Positions 34,690 through 49,600 of a DNA stretch of 64,000 nt are shown one piece after another. The translations under genes and the position numbers were made by a program. The stretch is taken from the NCBI GenBank assembly GCA_030141605.1, contig JAQGDQ010000381.1:38692-102691 (forward strand), written 5' to 3'. The notes under the pieces were generated by a model. The model was not told the origin of the DNA, ran no database searches, and was given only the letters and a program-made list of their open reading frames with translations. This stretch comes from Tubiluchus corallicola. Taxonomy: Eukaryota > Priapulida > Priapulimorpha > Priapulimorphida > Tubiluchidae. Every line of letters starts with the position of its first letter. Within the stretch, counting starts at the first letter, position 1.

Positions 34690-37600
34690 CTGGAAAAAAA
34701 TAGCAACCAGACAGGAATAAAATCACTGTTTAGAAAGCTACATTTCTTACAACTTGCGCTCGCCACGCTTAAGATCAGGCTTTGAATCAGATCACATCTT
34801 TTTACAAATGAACTTAATGCAATTATTTACAAAATTCTGTGATAAAATTAAAAAAATAATTTGCAAAATTTGCAATAAAATTAAATAAATAGTTTGCTAG
34901 ACAAACTAACCGAAACTAAAACAGTGACATCGGCAGTAGAGTAGCGAGGTTGGTGGTATCTCACCAGGGTAACAGTCTTGACACTCGATTTTCACGTGTA
35001 ACACATTTCACATTGTAAAAATATCCAGTACATTATACACATGTCAGCACAAAAGGCAGGCTGGTAATGTGCATTGTAATATACTATTTGCACAGAAGAA
35101 AATCATTTTAATTATTCTAAATTTAAATTTATGTTGTATTGTCATCATACGTTTTTGAGTTTTGGATAGTGCTGCCACCTTCAGGTGTTCTTGTTAAAAT
35201 TGTTAAATCTTTTTCTTTACTGTATAAATTTTCATTGGCTTCTACAGTCTTTATGAAAGCATAATCTCTAAACCTGTTTCCACACCTAAATGATTTCATC
35301 TGTAGTTTTGGTCACTTGGTTTTGTGCTTTTCAACATGACAATACTTCACTGTTTATGCAGACACTTCAGAATAAAATCATTGAACTCTAGAAGAATTTT
35401 GCACCCTCTCACCCTTGCTCCCGGGGGTGATTGCCCGCTGCCACCCCCACCTTGCTACACCTCTAATTATCAGCATAAATGATATGAGCACACCTGTATT
35501 AGAGACTGAAGATGACGAAATACTGCTAAGCAGAAATACACTTGGTAGTCAGTTCCAAGCATCACCAACAAACTTATGAATTGAACAATTTGCCCCCAGT
35601 CCAGATAATTCCAGAAATACTGGGAAAGCCACAGTTGACAAACCTGCCAATGTACAATAAGTACTTATTAGTACAAAAGAATAAGCCTTTTCACAATTCC
35701 AGTGATTGATGATGATCGTGAAAAGGTCAAAGGTTAAGTGTACCAAACAACACATTTGTGTACACTTGATAGCGCCTCGCAGCCCAAGCTATTGTAATAG
35801 TAACAGTTTTAACAGCTAGCTAAAACCTTATTTTTTCTTGTTCTGAAGCAACATCATGCTAGTAAATCACTCTATGCATAGACTAATGCACGATTAAGTA
35901 AACTCCATGTTAAACAACTGAAGTTACAGAATGGATGTGGCAGATGGCTTTGTTTTACCCACATGTCACTGGATGATTGTAGTTAAGATGTGCCAACTGT
36001 GGTACACTTAACCTTTGACCTATTGCAACTGCATGTGCACACAATGAAACTGTGAAAAGAAAACTGTGAAACTGTGACAAGATCCTGCTAGTAAATCACT
36101 CTATACACAGACTAATGCATAATTAAGTAAAGACCATGTAAAACAGCAGAAGATACTGAAATGAAGCTGCTGACGGCTTTGCTTTACACACAGTGCCACA
36201 TGGCGGTTGTAGTTAAGACGCGTTGCTATGGAACACTTAAACTTTGACCTACAGCAACTGCGCGTGCACACAACAACAAAACTGAGAAATGGCTTATTAA
36301 AACACTCTCACCTGAGAGGCTGCAATTCCATGGAGAGTAAAACAAGCATGTACGATGGGTAACTCCTCTGCAACAATCACTTCTATCCATTGACACGTGA
36401 AATAATACAAAGGAGTCATTCCGTTAGCAGCAAGTAATTCTGGTTCTAGAACCTGAAATATACATTGGAGTTTCTGCTATATCACGGAATGCTTTTTCGC
36501 GATTGTGGGAATGGAACTAACGTCATCCTACGGTCGCAATGATCATAATCGAGAATCACTTTTATTCTAAACCTTGGTTAACAGTTTCTGCACAATTTCA
36601 AGCTACTGAGGTACTTTAGATTGTAACTGCGTATTTCATCTCGTCTCGTGATGTCCAAAGAATTCAGATCGTTTAAATATTTAAAAGTTTGTACGTAGAG
36701 TGGAAAACTGTAGTGAAACATGCTGGGCATGATTCCGACAGTGTGATGGTAGCTGCGTCATTTTGGAATCGGAATTTTTCACTGTTTATACAAAAAGTCT
36801 CTATTATTTCATTTTTCTTTACATTACACATTGATGTGCTAAAATCTGGTTTTTTAATGTTTCTATTGTATCAATTTTAAATAATAAATTAACCCCATTC
36901 TGGTCACTAAGGAATATTTTTCTACTTTAACTGTATTCATTCTTTGTATTCTAAATAGTTGTAAAAACACGTAGAAATCGCACGATAAACCAGCTAAAAC
37001 GATGAATACATTTACCAAACAATCGAACAGACATGCGAAAACTCACGGATTTGTACGAGTGAGAAATCCAAATCAGAGAAGCCATGTCAAGAGTTGAAAA
37101 CTGCTTTAGGAAAGACAGGCTTCGTTCGGTATCTCCTTCAAAGAGCAAGAAGGCAGTTGCTGCGAACCAGTCAAAGCCCGGATAGTAAGAGCTGTCTGTA
37201 TAGCTGAAATTTACACAAACCATAATCAACTTCAGACAGGTGCAAGTATAATAATAGTGGTGTATTCAAATACAACAATTTCCATGACACCAGGATGAAG
37301 CCTAGATTCTCACAATTCAACTGGCTTCGTGGTTGTAAATCTAGTGATGGTAAGTTAGTTAAAAAAAACTTGCGCTAGTCGCTTCTATAATGAAACTATT
37401 GAACAATATTTACTTCACTGCCCACGGTACATTGCTGCTAGACATTGTATGTTGTTATCAATATGGAATCAGTTTCTCCATAATGACCTTGGAAATTTTG
37501 AAACATGAATAATAAAGTCAAATATACGTCTCACTTAATGTTCTCCAGGTGAATGATGTCTCAATAGATTGTAGAATATTTACTGCTGTACAGAATTATA

Positions 37601-40600
37601 TTAGAAAAACTAAACGTTTAAAGGAAGACAAGATGGTTTTTCACATACTTCCCAATTTTCAAGTACGGCAAAAAGTATACATTTTAACACAATTAATACT
37701 GCAAAAGCGTTTCTGATAATTAAATAATAGATTAAAAACTTAATTAACGGCGGGCGAGCCCAACTAGTGATGACATCACAAACTAACAGCAAAAATATTT
37801 CATGAGCGTGTTGCATGTGTTTGCAAAACTGAAAATTGAAGTACAGTGCCACAGTAAGATATTCTGTGTGTTGTATTAAAACTAGGCAAGTGTTAAGATA
37901 AAAATTCAAATTCACATTTACCACATGAGCTGTGGAACATATGCAGTTCGTCACAAACTAACACATCTAAACTGAGAGGTACAACACCTGTTTTTTTGTG
38001 CAATGCGATATGCAGTCGCTAGTGCCCGCTTAATTAGAGAATGGTGAAATGCATGTAACAGTGAAGAACTAGTGGCGCCAACATGAAATTGTGTTTGTGT
38101 GGTAATAATTCTTTCACGTAAATTATTTTTGAAAAGTAAATCGTTTCCTTTCAATATTTTAAAGAGTAGATTGTTTTGACCTACAGTTGAAGATTGTGTC
38201 CGGTTTTACTTTAAGCTAAATTCAAAATGTTAAGTTGATAATGTTATATTACCATGGATTCATTTGCCTCATATTCATTAAATTGCGATGATCTTCATTT
38301 ATTAACTAATAAGTTTGTTTAACTGTTACGTAAATATTAATTGTGCACTTTGTCTTGCACATATTGTACCGTATTATCACTGTAACCAGTGAAGTTTTGC
38401 ATCAGTTTCACTGCTTTGTCCAAAGGTTGTAAAATAAATGTCTAAACTAATAATCGTTAAGGATGAGCATTCTGTACCAGAAAGCGAATTCGAATCGAAT
38501 CGAACCGAACTTCAGTGTTTCGAATTCGAACCGAATTCGAATTGAGATTGAAAGATTTTCGAACAAGTTTTTGAACCACCAGCAAAAATTAGTCTTACAA
38601 AGATCATGCATATCACAAGATTTTATTCTGCAATAAAACGGCTAGTAATTTGTTTAAAATTGTGTGCAGAAATCACTGCTAAATTACGCTAATTTTATGA
38701 TGTTTCAATCGTTTTAGTGATAAAGAACATGTGCGATTGAAGTGCTGAATTATTCGAATTTATGGTTTTGGATTCGAATTGAGTTCGAACTAAAAAAACT
38801 CGTTCGGATCACCCCTAATAATCGTGTACGTAAGAACACGGGGGATGAGACGATACGACGCACGAAAATCAGCACAAATTCATGTTTACGAACTGTAAAA
38901 TCATAGTGCCGTTTAGTTAGTAAACACGTCAGTAAGAATTAACTTTAGTGTTTATATATTACAACTAGATAAAAATTGGACACACACCGACAGCATCAAC
39001 GCATTTCGGTACAGAAACAATTCAGTTTTTTCTGTATGTTTCTTATCTTCAATCGGAAAATACTTTTACAAGATCAACAACCTGAAGAGCCACCTAGCAC
39101 TACAAAAATTATTTAAAAGAATTCTATTTTTTATTACTGGCATTTAGAAACATTTGTAGCCAAAACAAGACAACTTTATTAAAACTTCCAATTCACATTG
39201 GAACGTTTCCACAGACTATTGTACGTTGTATATTTGTAAAATATGACGATGAAACATTTGATGATGATGATGACGACGATGTTGATGATGACGATGACGA
39301 TGATGATGATGTCGAAACATTTCGCGTGATTTCTGACTATGTGAATTGGCAGTTTTAATAAAGTGTTGTTTTGGTTATGAATTCTAATTTTCTGGGCTCA
39401 GCAGATTTCCAACTTTCTGCCATATCCTCTAACTTCAAGCGAGCAGTGGCTCCACCTGGAACGATTTGTATAAAAAAAATCAATACCGTGTAAAAGCTTT
39501 GTCTCTCCGCTTGCTGTTCAGCATTACTTCACATGTCAACAGAATTCTTGAAAGAGCTTGCCGATTCGCATCACTGTCAGTGTCGCGTAACAAACCTAGT
39601 CTACTGCCGTAGTCTACCGTCATTTGAATTCCAAATTTCCACGTTGTCGGAACCTCGCCTACCAGCTGGGGCGATTCTTGATGTACGACGTCGTGGTTAT
39701 CGGATAAGCACAGAACGGCAAGCTCTAGAGCACGCGATAAAGACTTCAAAGAACATTCACTGCCTCCTTGAATGCAATCTTCGTAAATGGAAATGCATTC
39801 ATCAAGCCAACTTGAAGACGGAGAAGATGAAGAAAAAATGAATTCATCCATTGCTGTGGACATCTGAACTATGTGACCGTCTACTAGTTTTGTGTAAACA
39901 GAAGGTAGCGGCAACTCCGTAAACAGAGGCAGCACCCGTGAGACGGCAACTTCAGAAACTACTGTCTGCGGAGGAAGCTGACGCTCACTGGGACCTCCAA
40001 TCACGAGAGATCGTATCATCACGTGGTTTCTCATCACAGACAACTCATCAACAATGATATCACTGCACTCATCTGTCTGAGCACTCAAGCTTTGATTTCT
40101 GAGCAAAACTTCGCTAATATTATAATTTGCCTGCAAGAACAGACTGTTATCCAACGAGCAGCATAAAAAGTTTAATAAGTTTAAACCAAACAACTCAGTT
40201 TGAAGGCAATGATACATAGAAGCGACTTTCATGCTGGAATCTAGCACCACTATCCTATCAATGAGTTCCAGGAAGGACGTGGGAACCCCGGTGACGTTAA
40301 ACGTGCGTCTGCTGCTCGGAAGTTGATCGGCCAGCTCTTCGTAAAATGACGGAAAAGAAGTTAATAAACTTGCCATCACCGTCAAATGTTTTTGAAAAGT
40401 TTTATCTGACAGCTCGCAATGTTGTTGATTGCTTTCGTCTTCGCCGTACTCTAACGCGTACCAAATATCTCTTAAAAAAACTTCAAAAATGCCCGACTTA
40501 TGCAGACAACTTGCACCAAACGGCATGGCAGCAATTCTACCCAATAAACTAGCATAAGTGTACTTATCAAACTTTTCAATTGTCTCTTTATCCACGATCA

Positions 40601-43600
40601 GCTTATAAATGTGTTCAACACAGTTCTCCATTAACCCAACTTCTAATACTTTGGTCATTCCTAATGGAGTGCTGGCTAACGCCAAAAAACATTGAAGCAG
40701 AGAGTTTGCCCATTCCTCTTTCCACAGATCAATGTCGGAGTTTTTCCCGTCATTGCGTAACTCTGGTGAAGTGGGCGTAGGCGTGGCGGCTTCCTCTATT
40801 TCTCGAGACACCGTTCGCCAAGCACTAGCGAGCAGGACGTGAATTTCGTACTCGTGTAGAATTGCACTGCCGTAAGATTTAGATACGATTGTCTGGTAAA
40901 CGTACAAGAATTCTTTGAGAACAGAGATCATGGAAGCTTCGTTTTCACCTAGCAAAATAAAGTGTAAATTTACTAATGTAAAACATGGACAGTTTACTTA
41001 AAGAAAGACAGGATGATTTTTCATATGCTACCCCAATTTTAAGTCTGGTAAAAAGTAGACATTTTAACGCAATTAATACTGCAAAAGCGTTTCTGATAAT
41101 TAAATAATAGATTGAAATCTTAATTAACGGTGGGCGAGCCCAACTATTGACGACATCGAAAACTGACTTAATTTTCAACAACAAAATATTCTACGAGCGT
41201 GTTGCACGTGTTTGTGAAAGTGAAAATTGAAGTACAGTCCTACTGTAAGATATTTATTGTATTGTAATAAAACTAAGCAAGTTTTAAAATAAAAACTCAA
41301 ATTTCAAATTTACTGCTGTGCTGACAAACATGTGTAGTATGCCATAAACTAACACATCGAAACTGAGAGGTACAGCACCTGTTTTTTCCAAAATGCAGGC
41401 GCTAGTGCCCGTCTAACTAACGAATAGCGAAATCCAGCGAAGCACTAGTGGCATGAATACAAAATTACTTTTGTGTGCTAATAAATCTTTCACCTAAATC
41501 ATTTTTGAAAAAGAATGTTAGTAACGGTTGCACCAAGAAAGTTTTGTCATTACATGAAAGAGATTTTCTCACAGAAATATCAGCAGCAGTCATACGAGCA
41601 TCGACAGCCCCTAATGTGCAATTTCTTTATTAGAAATGCAAGAAGAAAATTATTGACAAACCTGACATGATCTCAGTAATGAACTCCGCAAACACTCTCA
41701 CAGGTGGCGCCATGTTTATGACAGTCGCCGAACTATCGTCAGCCATGTTATGAGACGACACGTCGCTTTGTACGCTTTCCGAGACGGCGAAGCTTTTGAA
41801 AAACGCAGAACTTTTCCCACTTACGTCCGACTTGCTCTCTAACATGAATAGATCACTGCTGTCCCCTGGTGGTGAAGAAGTTCTTACTACGTCAGCAGCT
41901 GATACACTCATTTCAGTCGATGCGTTCACCGGTGTCGAACTTCCCTTTCCTATCAGCGCATTTCTCTCTGCGTTATCCTTAAGCGATCGCTTTCGAGTTT
42001 TTTGTGGAGTCTTTACTTTCGGTTTACTTCTGCTTTTTTTACCATGATCGACGTGAACACTTGTACTCTTCGCTTCAACGCTCTCGGTCAACGTAATTGA
42101 CGGTAAACCTCTATTTTCGTTGCCAGTCCCAACTCTTTTCGTCGCAACAGCGTCCCTGGCAGACGCTGCTTTTAATGCGTCGTCTGTTTCTGCGGCCGAA
42201 TGTTCGGATTTAAGTCGGCCGAGTGTTAAATTTTCGCCGCCGTATTCGCGTTGAGTTGTGACAGCGTTTCTACCATATAGCAGGTATCTTAAGCCGTGCT
42301 CTGTACGCGCTAATGCTTGTAGAATCTTTGCAATGTTCGTCAATGAATCTTCGTTGTAATGTGGAGATTTCTGTCAAAAACCGGTCAATTTGTTAAACAA
42401 AATAAAATGTGTCTAACAATAAAAGATTATGAAACAAATTTTAACTCCTTCAGAACCCTAAGTGTTTGCTGCATTTTGAAACGGGTTATTAAAAACTGCT
42501 CTCACTAAGCAGCGATTATATTATATTTGATAATTTTTGTAGGTTTCTACTCAAACAATTTTCATGCAAAGTTATTTATGAAATGCCTTTGCTTATCTTA
42601 GACAAATTAAAAATCGATTTTTGACAAAAAAATTGAAAAAAGCTTGCCGGAACTGAGGCATCTGCACTGTAATAATATTCAGCATCAGCTAATGCAGAAA
42701 ATTTCCACTATCCAGACACAACACTCTGATAAACTTTGGACTCAAGTCTACTCTATTTTTAAGGAAAAATTGCTGTTAAAAAATGAAACGACCTTAATTT
42801 GTCCTTGGCTGATCGGTTGGTTTCTCCTGGAACTTTGCACAGCAGACAATTCTCTTGGGCTGTAGCAAGCAGACGATCAATAAAATTGTGTGTACACCAG
42901 ACTAAGCTACTCAATAAGCTAAGTTGGAGTGCCTGAAAAGGGCGTGTTTTTCTTAATTTTATCCAATTAAATCACTTATAAATGCCTAAACAAATAGCAT
43001 GATTGGATAGCCGAGATTCTCCTGAATAGAACAGTACCTAATTTGTAATCATTTAGTTATGTCTGTGCTCATACAGTAGCAAAAAAATCAGAGGTCTTAT
43101 AAGAGTGGTCCTGAAGGAATTAAACATGAGGTGTCTGTCAGGACATTTTAATATTTTAATGCAGTTCTAAAATCTGTGCTTAAAATATAATTTTCTAGTA
43201 TGTAAGATGATCATCAGTGCCAACGTCATCATCATCATCATCATCAACATCACCTCAGTTGATTGTGTTTTACTGTCCAATTAAAAAGCAGTTGAACAGT
43301 CAAACTGAAAGAATAAAAATGTAAAAAACAAAGCAAGATAATTGTCATGAACAATACGGGATGACATCACCAACAATGGGCTGAAACAATGGGTTTGTGA
43401 AGAAAGATGGAGCCTCTTGTTACTCACAAATTAGTGGGTAGCACAAAACTAAAGAATGATAGCAACCCTTAAGATAAGTTCTGGGGTTTTTAAACGTTTA
43501 ACTGCTTCAGGACTGTAAGACTTTACTACATTTTGCATGGCTTCATCAAAACTGCTCTCACTAAGCAGGGATTATGTTATATTTCACAATTTTTATAGGT

Positions 43601-46600
43601 CTCTACACCCCACAGAAAGGATTTTCATGCTAAATTATATATGAAGTGCATTTTCTTACGTTAAAATTACATTACTTTATAGCAATTTTATGCTGTATAT
43701 GCTGTATACTCATATTGAAAAGAATTTTTGTTTGTTTTCATTTCAAATCTCCCGCAATATTGTACCAACCATGCCATTACATGACGTCATATATGCACAA
43801 CATAAATCAGGGGAAGAAAAGTCAATGTTAAACGATATATTACTTATATTACTAAATAAAAGTTGTATTATTTAGCATTTTGCTTACTTGCTAGAAAGAC
43901 TTACATAACTAGAAAAGAAAATTAATAATAATTTAAAATGGTTTCAATAAGGCTCACTCAAAGACGTAATTACATATTATGTTTTCCTTTCTCAACTTTC
44001 AGGTTTATTGCTCTTATACCATTGCTATTATTACATCATTTACTTCATCCTTATTTACATTAAGTTATCTACAGAAGCATGCATAACTATAATCATTTTT
44101 TCATTTAAATAAGGTGAATGTGACTGTATGGTCGTACACTCACCTCGCACTACTCAAATTATTACATCATTTACTTCATCCTTATTTACATTAAGTCATC
44201 TACAGAAGCATGCATAACTATAATCATTTTTTCATTTATGTAAGGTGAGTGTGTTAATGACCGTATGGTCGTACACTCACCTCGCACTACTCAAATTATT
44301 ACATCATTTACTTCATCCTTATTTACATTAAGTCATCTACAGAAGCATGCATAACTATAATCATTTTTTCATTTATGTAAGGTGAGTGTGTTAATGACCG
44401 TATGGTCGTACACTCACCTCGCACTACTCAAATTATTACATCATTTACTTCATCCTTACTAACATTAAATTATCTACAGAAAAATGCATAACTATAATCA
44501 TTTTGTCATTTAAGTAAGGTGAGTGTGTTAATGACCGTACGGTCGTACACTCACCTCGCACTACTCAAATTATTTTATTTAAAGTTTATTAATGTGTTTA
44601 ATATTGTATTTTTTGATGTGTGAAATAAAATTCATAGTTCATATTTCAGTAAACAGAAAAGAGTACCACGACAATACTTTACCTTATTATAAGAAAACAG
44701 TCGAAGTGGATTGATCAACGTATCCATGACGACGCTGTGTGTAAGATATGAGTAACCTCTCGGTTGTAATGCCAATTCTGACAGCAAACTTGCAGCTAAA
44801 GTATTTGGTGAATACATGCCTAAAAATGTAAAATTTAGCTAAGAGAGAAAACTCGAAATTTTTACTTCGGTTTTTTCTAAACGCAGTTTCTAATAACTCA
44901 AAAAAAGTTGCAGAATAAAAGTACGAATATCGTTCTTTGTCGGGTCTCGAACCTGCGGCTTTCGAATTACGGTGGTACATTTTTGTGTTCTTTTCTCAAT
45001 GAGGAACACCACTCAACTTCGACCAGCAGACAAAGTAGCGCGTACATTTAACAGTAAAGTGTAAATGTTGTAAAATCACCTGCTTGTGCTCTTGGCATTA
45101 CTGCCGTCGTAACAAGAGCCATTATAACTTCGGACATTTTTAACCCTTCGTTCTTCAACAGTTGACTGAGAAGGTTTCTTCCAGTAGAATATAGCAGGGT
45201 AGTCCCAACCATTTGCATTGAATATACAAAATGTATAAACTGTAGATGTGCATCTGAGTAGCAAGAAATTTCTGCTTCCAAATCACCTAAAAATGACAGT
45301 CACAGTTAATTATCGCTGTACATCCTTGTTTTCTTATTACTAAAGATTATTATTATCGACACGTTCAGACTAATGAGTTTTCTTTCTGACATGCAAGTGT
45401 GAACTGCTATGCAAAATTAATGTCGTCAAGATTTTGCAAACTCTCTAACAGTCAATGCGAATTGATTTACTGTCTTGTTTGAACACTTTGCCGAGTTACT
45501 GTGTAGTGTGAACACCTCGAAGAGTTACTGTCTAGTGAGTGTGAACGCCTCGACGAGTTACTGTCTAGTGAGTGTGAACGCCTCGACGAGTTACGTCTAG
45601 TGAGTGTGAATGCCTCGACGAGTTACTGTCTAGTGAGTGTGAACGCCTCGACGAGTTACGTCTAGTGAGTGTGAATGCCTCGAAGAGTTACGTCTAGTGA
45701 GTGTGAACGCCTCGACGAGTTACGTCTAGTGAGTGTGAACGCCTCGACGAGTTACGTCTAGTGAGTGTGAACGCCTCGAAGAATTACGTCTAGTGTGTGT
45801 GAACACCTCGACGAGTTACTGTCTAGTGAGTGTGAATGCCTCGACGAGTTACTGTCTAGTGAGTGTGAACACCTCAATGAGTTACTGTCTAGTAAGTGTA
45901 CAAGTTACTGTCTAGTGAGTGTGAACGCCTCGACGAGTTACTGTCTTGCGTGAACGCCTCGACGAGTGTGAACTCTTCGGCGAGTTACTGTCTAGTGTGA
46001 GCGCCTCGACGAGTTACTGTCTAGTGAGTGTGAACGCCTCGATGAGTTACTGTCTAGTGTGAACACCTCGATGAGTTACTGTCTAGTAAGTGTACGAGTT
46101 ACTGTCTAGTGAGTGTGAATGCCTCGACGAGTTACTGTCTAGTGTGAAATCCTCGACGAGTGCGAACTCTTCGGCGAGTTACTGTCTAGTGTGAGCGCCT
46201 CTTGACGAGTTACTGTCAACACTTCTCACAGTAAACAGAGTAACTGGTAGCAAGTTTTGCTCTCTAGTTTGAACACACTTGCGAGTTACTTAGTGAGAAA
46301 ACTTTCTAGTCTGACGGTGCCGTAAGTATTTTGAAGGATTTATTAATACTATCAGTGAAACAACAATCAACCTGGTTTTAAGGAATGCAGTGAGGTTGTC
46401 GACCAAGTTTTAAAAAAACAGAGTAGGAAAGAAAACTTCTGCTTAAGAAAAGGATGTACGGTGCTCAGATTGTTTCTGTAAATGCTTTTCCAGATGTGCA
46501 TTTTTAGCTGAGAATCCAATCCCTCCTCAACATAATACAAGCTTTATCAACCTAAAATCCTACACTCACTATGAAATATCAGGTATAACAGCTAAATGTG

Positions 46601-49600
46601 AGTAATAATATTGCCTTTAAAGTTTTGTGGTAAGCCTCGAAAGACGGAGAGTCGTTAAGCAAAGACTTACTGTTTATCGTTCCACAGAATGTGAGCTTAT
46701 AAAGAAATTATACAAGGACAGCATAGGAATGAGATTGAAAGACCATCGTCTAAATACGAGCACGAAACACTACAACTACACAACAGCTGAGCAACTTAAA
46801 CAAAAGCTTTACCTATCTCTGGAAGTCGAATGATGACGGCGCCGTCGTGCATACTTTCAAGTTTGGACACGTAGTTGAGTAAACCTCGAATGCAGCGGAT
46901 CAATATTATTGGATGCGACTTGACAGACTCCACCAGTACAGACGAACTGTATTCTGCATGCTGCAAGAAAAGATAAACGCTTCAAAAACACGAATAGCCA
47001 CCGACTTAGCAACAAGTTAAGCAACACTGAACCTCACGTGTAACTGGAAGAATCACTGAGAAATAACTGCGCCTGAGTGATTTTGCTTTGATTGGCTACT
47101 TCTTTCAGGAAGTGTAAGGGGAAAGCATAAACAAGTAGACACTGCTAAAGATACTACTTGAAAATGAAATAGGTACCAGTCTTGCCATAACCTCTTAACA
47201 TTAGTAGTGTATCCTGAGTAACAAGTGCTCGGTTCTGGCTTCAAATTTGACCAGTCAGCAACGTCACATGTATTTTAATCATGAACGTGTGCAAATGTAT
47301 CATGCACAAAAGAACATTTTTGAACACTTTATGCGGTAACACTTTGCAAAAAAACAGTGGTGGCTCCTGTACAGGTACTGTGGAACTACAGCACCCCCTA
47401 TTTTCACTCGATATTATTGATATTATTCAATATAACGAGTCTTCTTTCTTTAATTCTTTCTTTATACTCGTACAGAACCAGAGCACGTGACAGAACTGTT
47501 TGTTTCACAGTTCCAGTGACACGGTGTTGCTGTTGTGCGCATGTGACCATGAAGACGTGTCTGAGATAAGAAGCTGCGTGCTACGTAGAGAAAGCACTGT
47601 CGCTCACACAGTGACGACCCTGTTGTGCAAGTAGTGTTTGTTTTTGACTCAGTGTATGTTGTGCTTAAAACCGTGTATCGTATTCTTGAATGTGATAAAG
47701 TGTAGAATTAGATGATTATAAAGCTTCCAGCTATTCTATTTAATTCATAATTTTTTCGGTTCTTTAATTTTACGAAAATTTCTTTAAGAACATTTATGTT
47801 TAATCATGGCCTCCTTGCATTTAAGAGAAATAAGTTTTGTGACTGTAACTGAACTTCAACACTGTAATAAAACAATGGTAAACATTTTCTGAATAAGCAC
47901 CCCCTCTAATCTTACCTAGAGTCGCCATTACAGAAAAATTATATATTAATGTTCTCGCTGCACAGGTCGCACATTAGTAAGCATAAGATAACGTTACCAT
48001 TATTACTCTGACTGATTTCTGTTTGATACTCAAATGTGAAAGCACATTTATAAAACAGTGCAAGATCCACATTTGGTTGTTATTGGCTGGTTGGCATCCT
48101 TCTGTCTCGGAAGACAATATAGAGTGCGCCAAGAGAGTCAGTTATTGATCACATTGATGGAGCTGCAGCGTCGACTGTGGCTGAGCAGTGCGATCCTTGA
48201 ACGTCTCCAGGGCGCACGCCTGGGCAAGAGATCATGAGTTGGAGACCCATGGAGATCCTGAGTTGCCCAGACAACAGGTTGGCTGCAGGAGCTGCCGGAG
48301 TCAGTGAGCATGCTGCACTAATCCGTCTTCGAGGCTCCACTCCTGATTTGGAAGGTTTGCTCCTCTACACATGGCCGTTGGGTCACTTGACCTCCTCCGC
48401 CCTCTAGCCATTGGCTATTTGTGCAGCTCCTCCCCTAGTGTCGAGATACAGTGTGGGCATCCCGCAAGCCCACAGCACCTGGTATTCCTAGGTGGTCACC
48501 CATCCAAGTACTAACCAGGCTCTACATTGCTTAACTTCGGTGATCAGACGAGAACCGTGTTTTCAACGTGATTTGGCCGTAATCTGATCCACATTTAGTG
48601 CTACTTTAAATACACGTACTTACCATCCACAGCTTGTACCACGATGCAAGCGGATCTACCAGAGCCAAGAAATGCATAGGTGTAATGCAGCCTTTAGGAA
48701 CGGAGACAGACAAAAATGCACACAGTTTCTCAATATAATCGTACAGCAACCTAAACACAATGGAAAGATGTTGCTTTGTTATCATAAGCAGTTATAATGA
48801 TTGTAACAATTATCAAAATAAACAAAAACAGGTGTGCCATAAAAACTATTTTATGAATGGACGATTTTACGGTTACGATATTTAAACCAAAACGGGACCC
48901 AATCTTAAACTGCAGTTCAAAACAATCTACTCTTTAAAATAGTGAAATGAAACGTACTGTTTTTTCAAAAATGACATCACAGGACAATCGTAAAGCACAG
49001 GCATGTTATGTTTACACGACAATTAATTGCTAACACTCAAAATAACTCATTTATCACAGTCTCTTTCTTATATTCAAATCAAATCTAAACTGAGAGGTAC
49101 AGCACCTGTTTTTTGTACAATGCATTTCCAGAGCATTATGGAAATATTGTATATATAATTTAATGTGTCCCATAAAACTGGGATGTCGCACACTAACATA
49201 TCTGAAGGTCAAGAGATTAATAAGAAAACAGAAAAAAAGATTATCGCTGAACTAGTGATAGACGAGTAGAGAAATACAGTAGTGTTTACACAAGTAGCAA
49301 AAATCAGACTCGTGTACCCTATTCCTTACACCCGTTGGATCGTATCTTTGTTAGTGGCCTGAAATGGACTTTTAATGGTTAATAAACAATTTCATTTGGA
49401 TAATTAGTCTCTTGATAAAGAAATCATAATTTGTTTTTTGTAACTCACCCCTATGACAAAAATGGTTTGATCTGTTGGCTGTTGGCCAAACACACTGCCA
49501 AGGCAGCAGTTAATAATCTGCTACTAGCTACCTACTGTAGAAGTGCACAGCAGACGGTGGCATTCAAATTTAAAAATCTCCAACAATAGATATCATATTA

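Noticed and set aside
48466-48583. Functional 5S rRNA gene
   Set aside because: Several changes from the conserved sequence, no T-run terminator, and direct fusion to a repeat body also found elsewhere.
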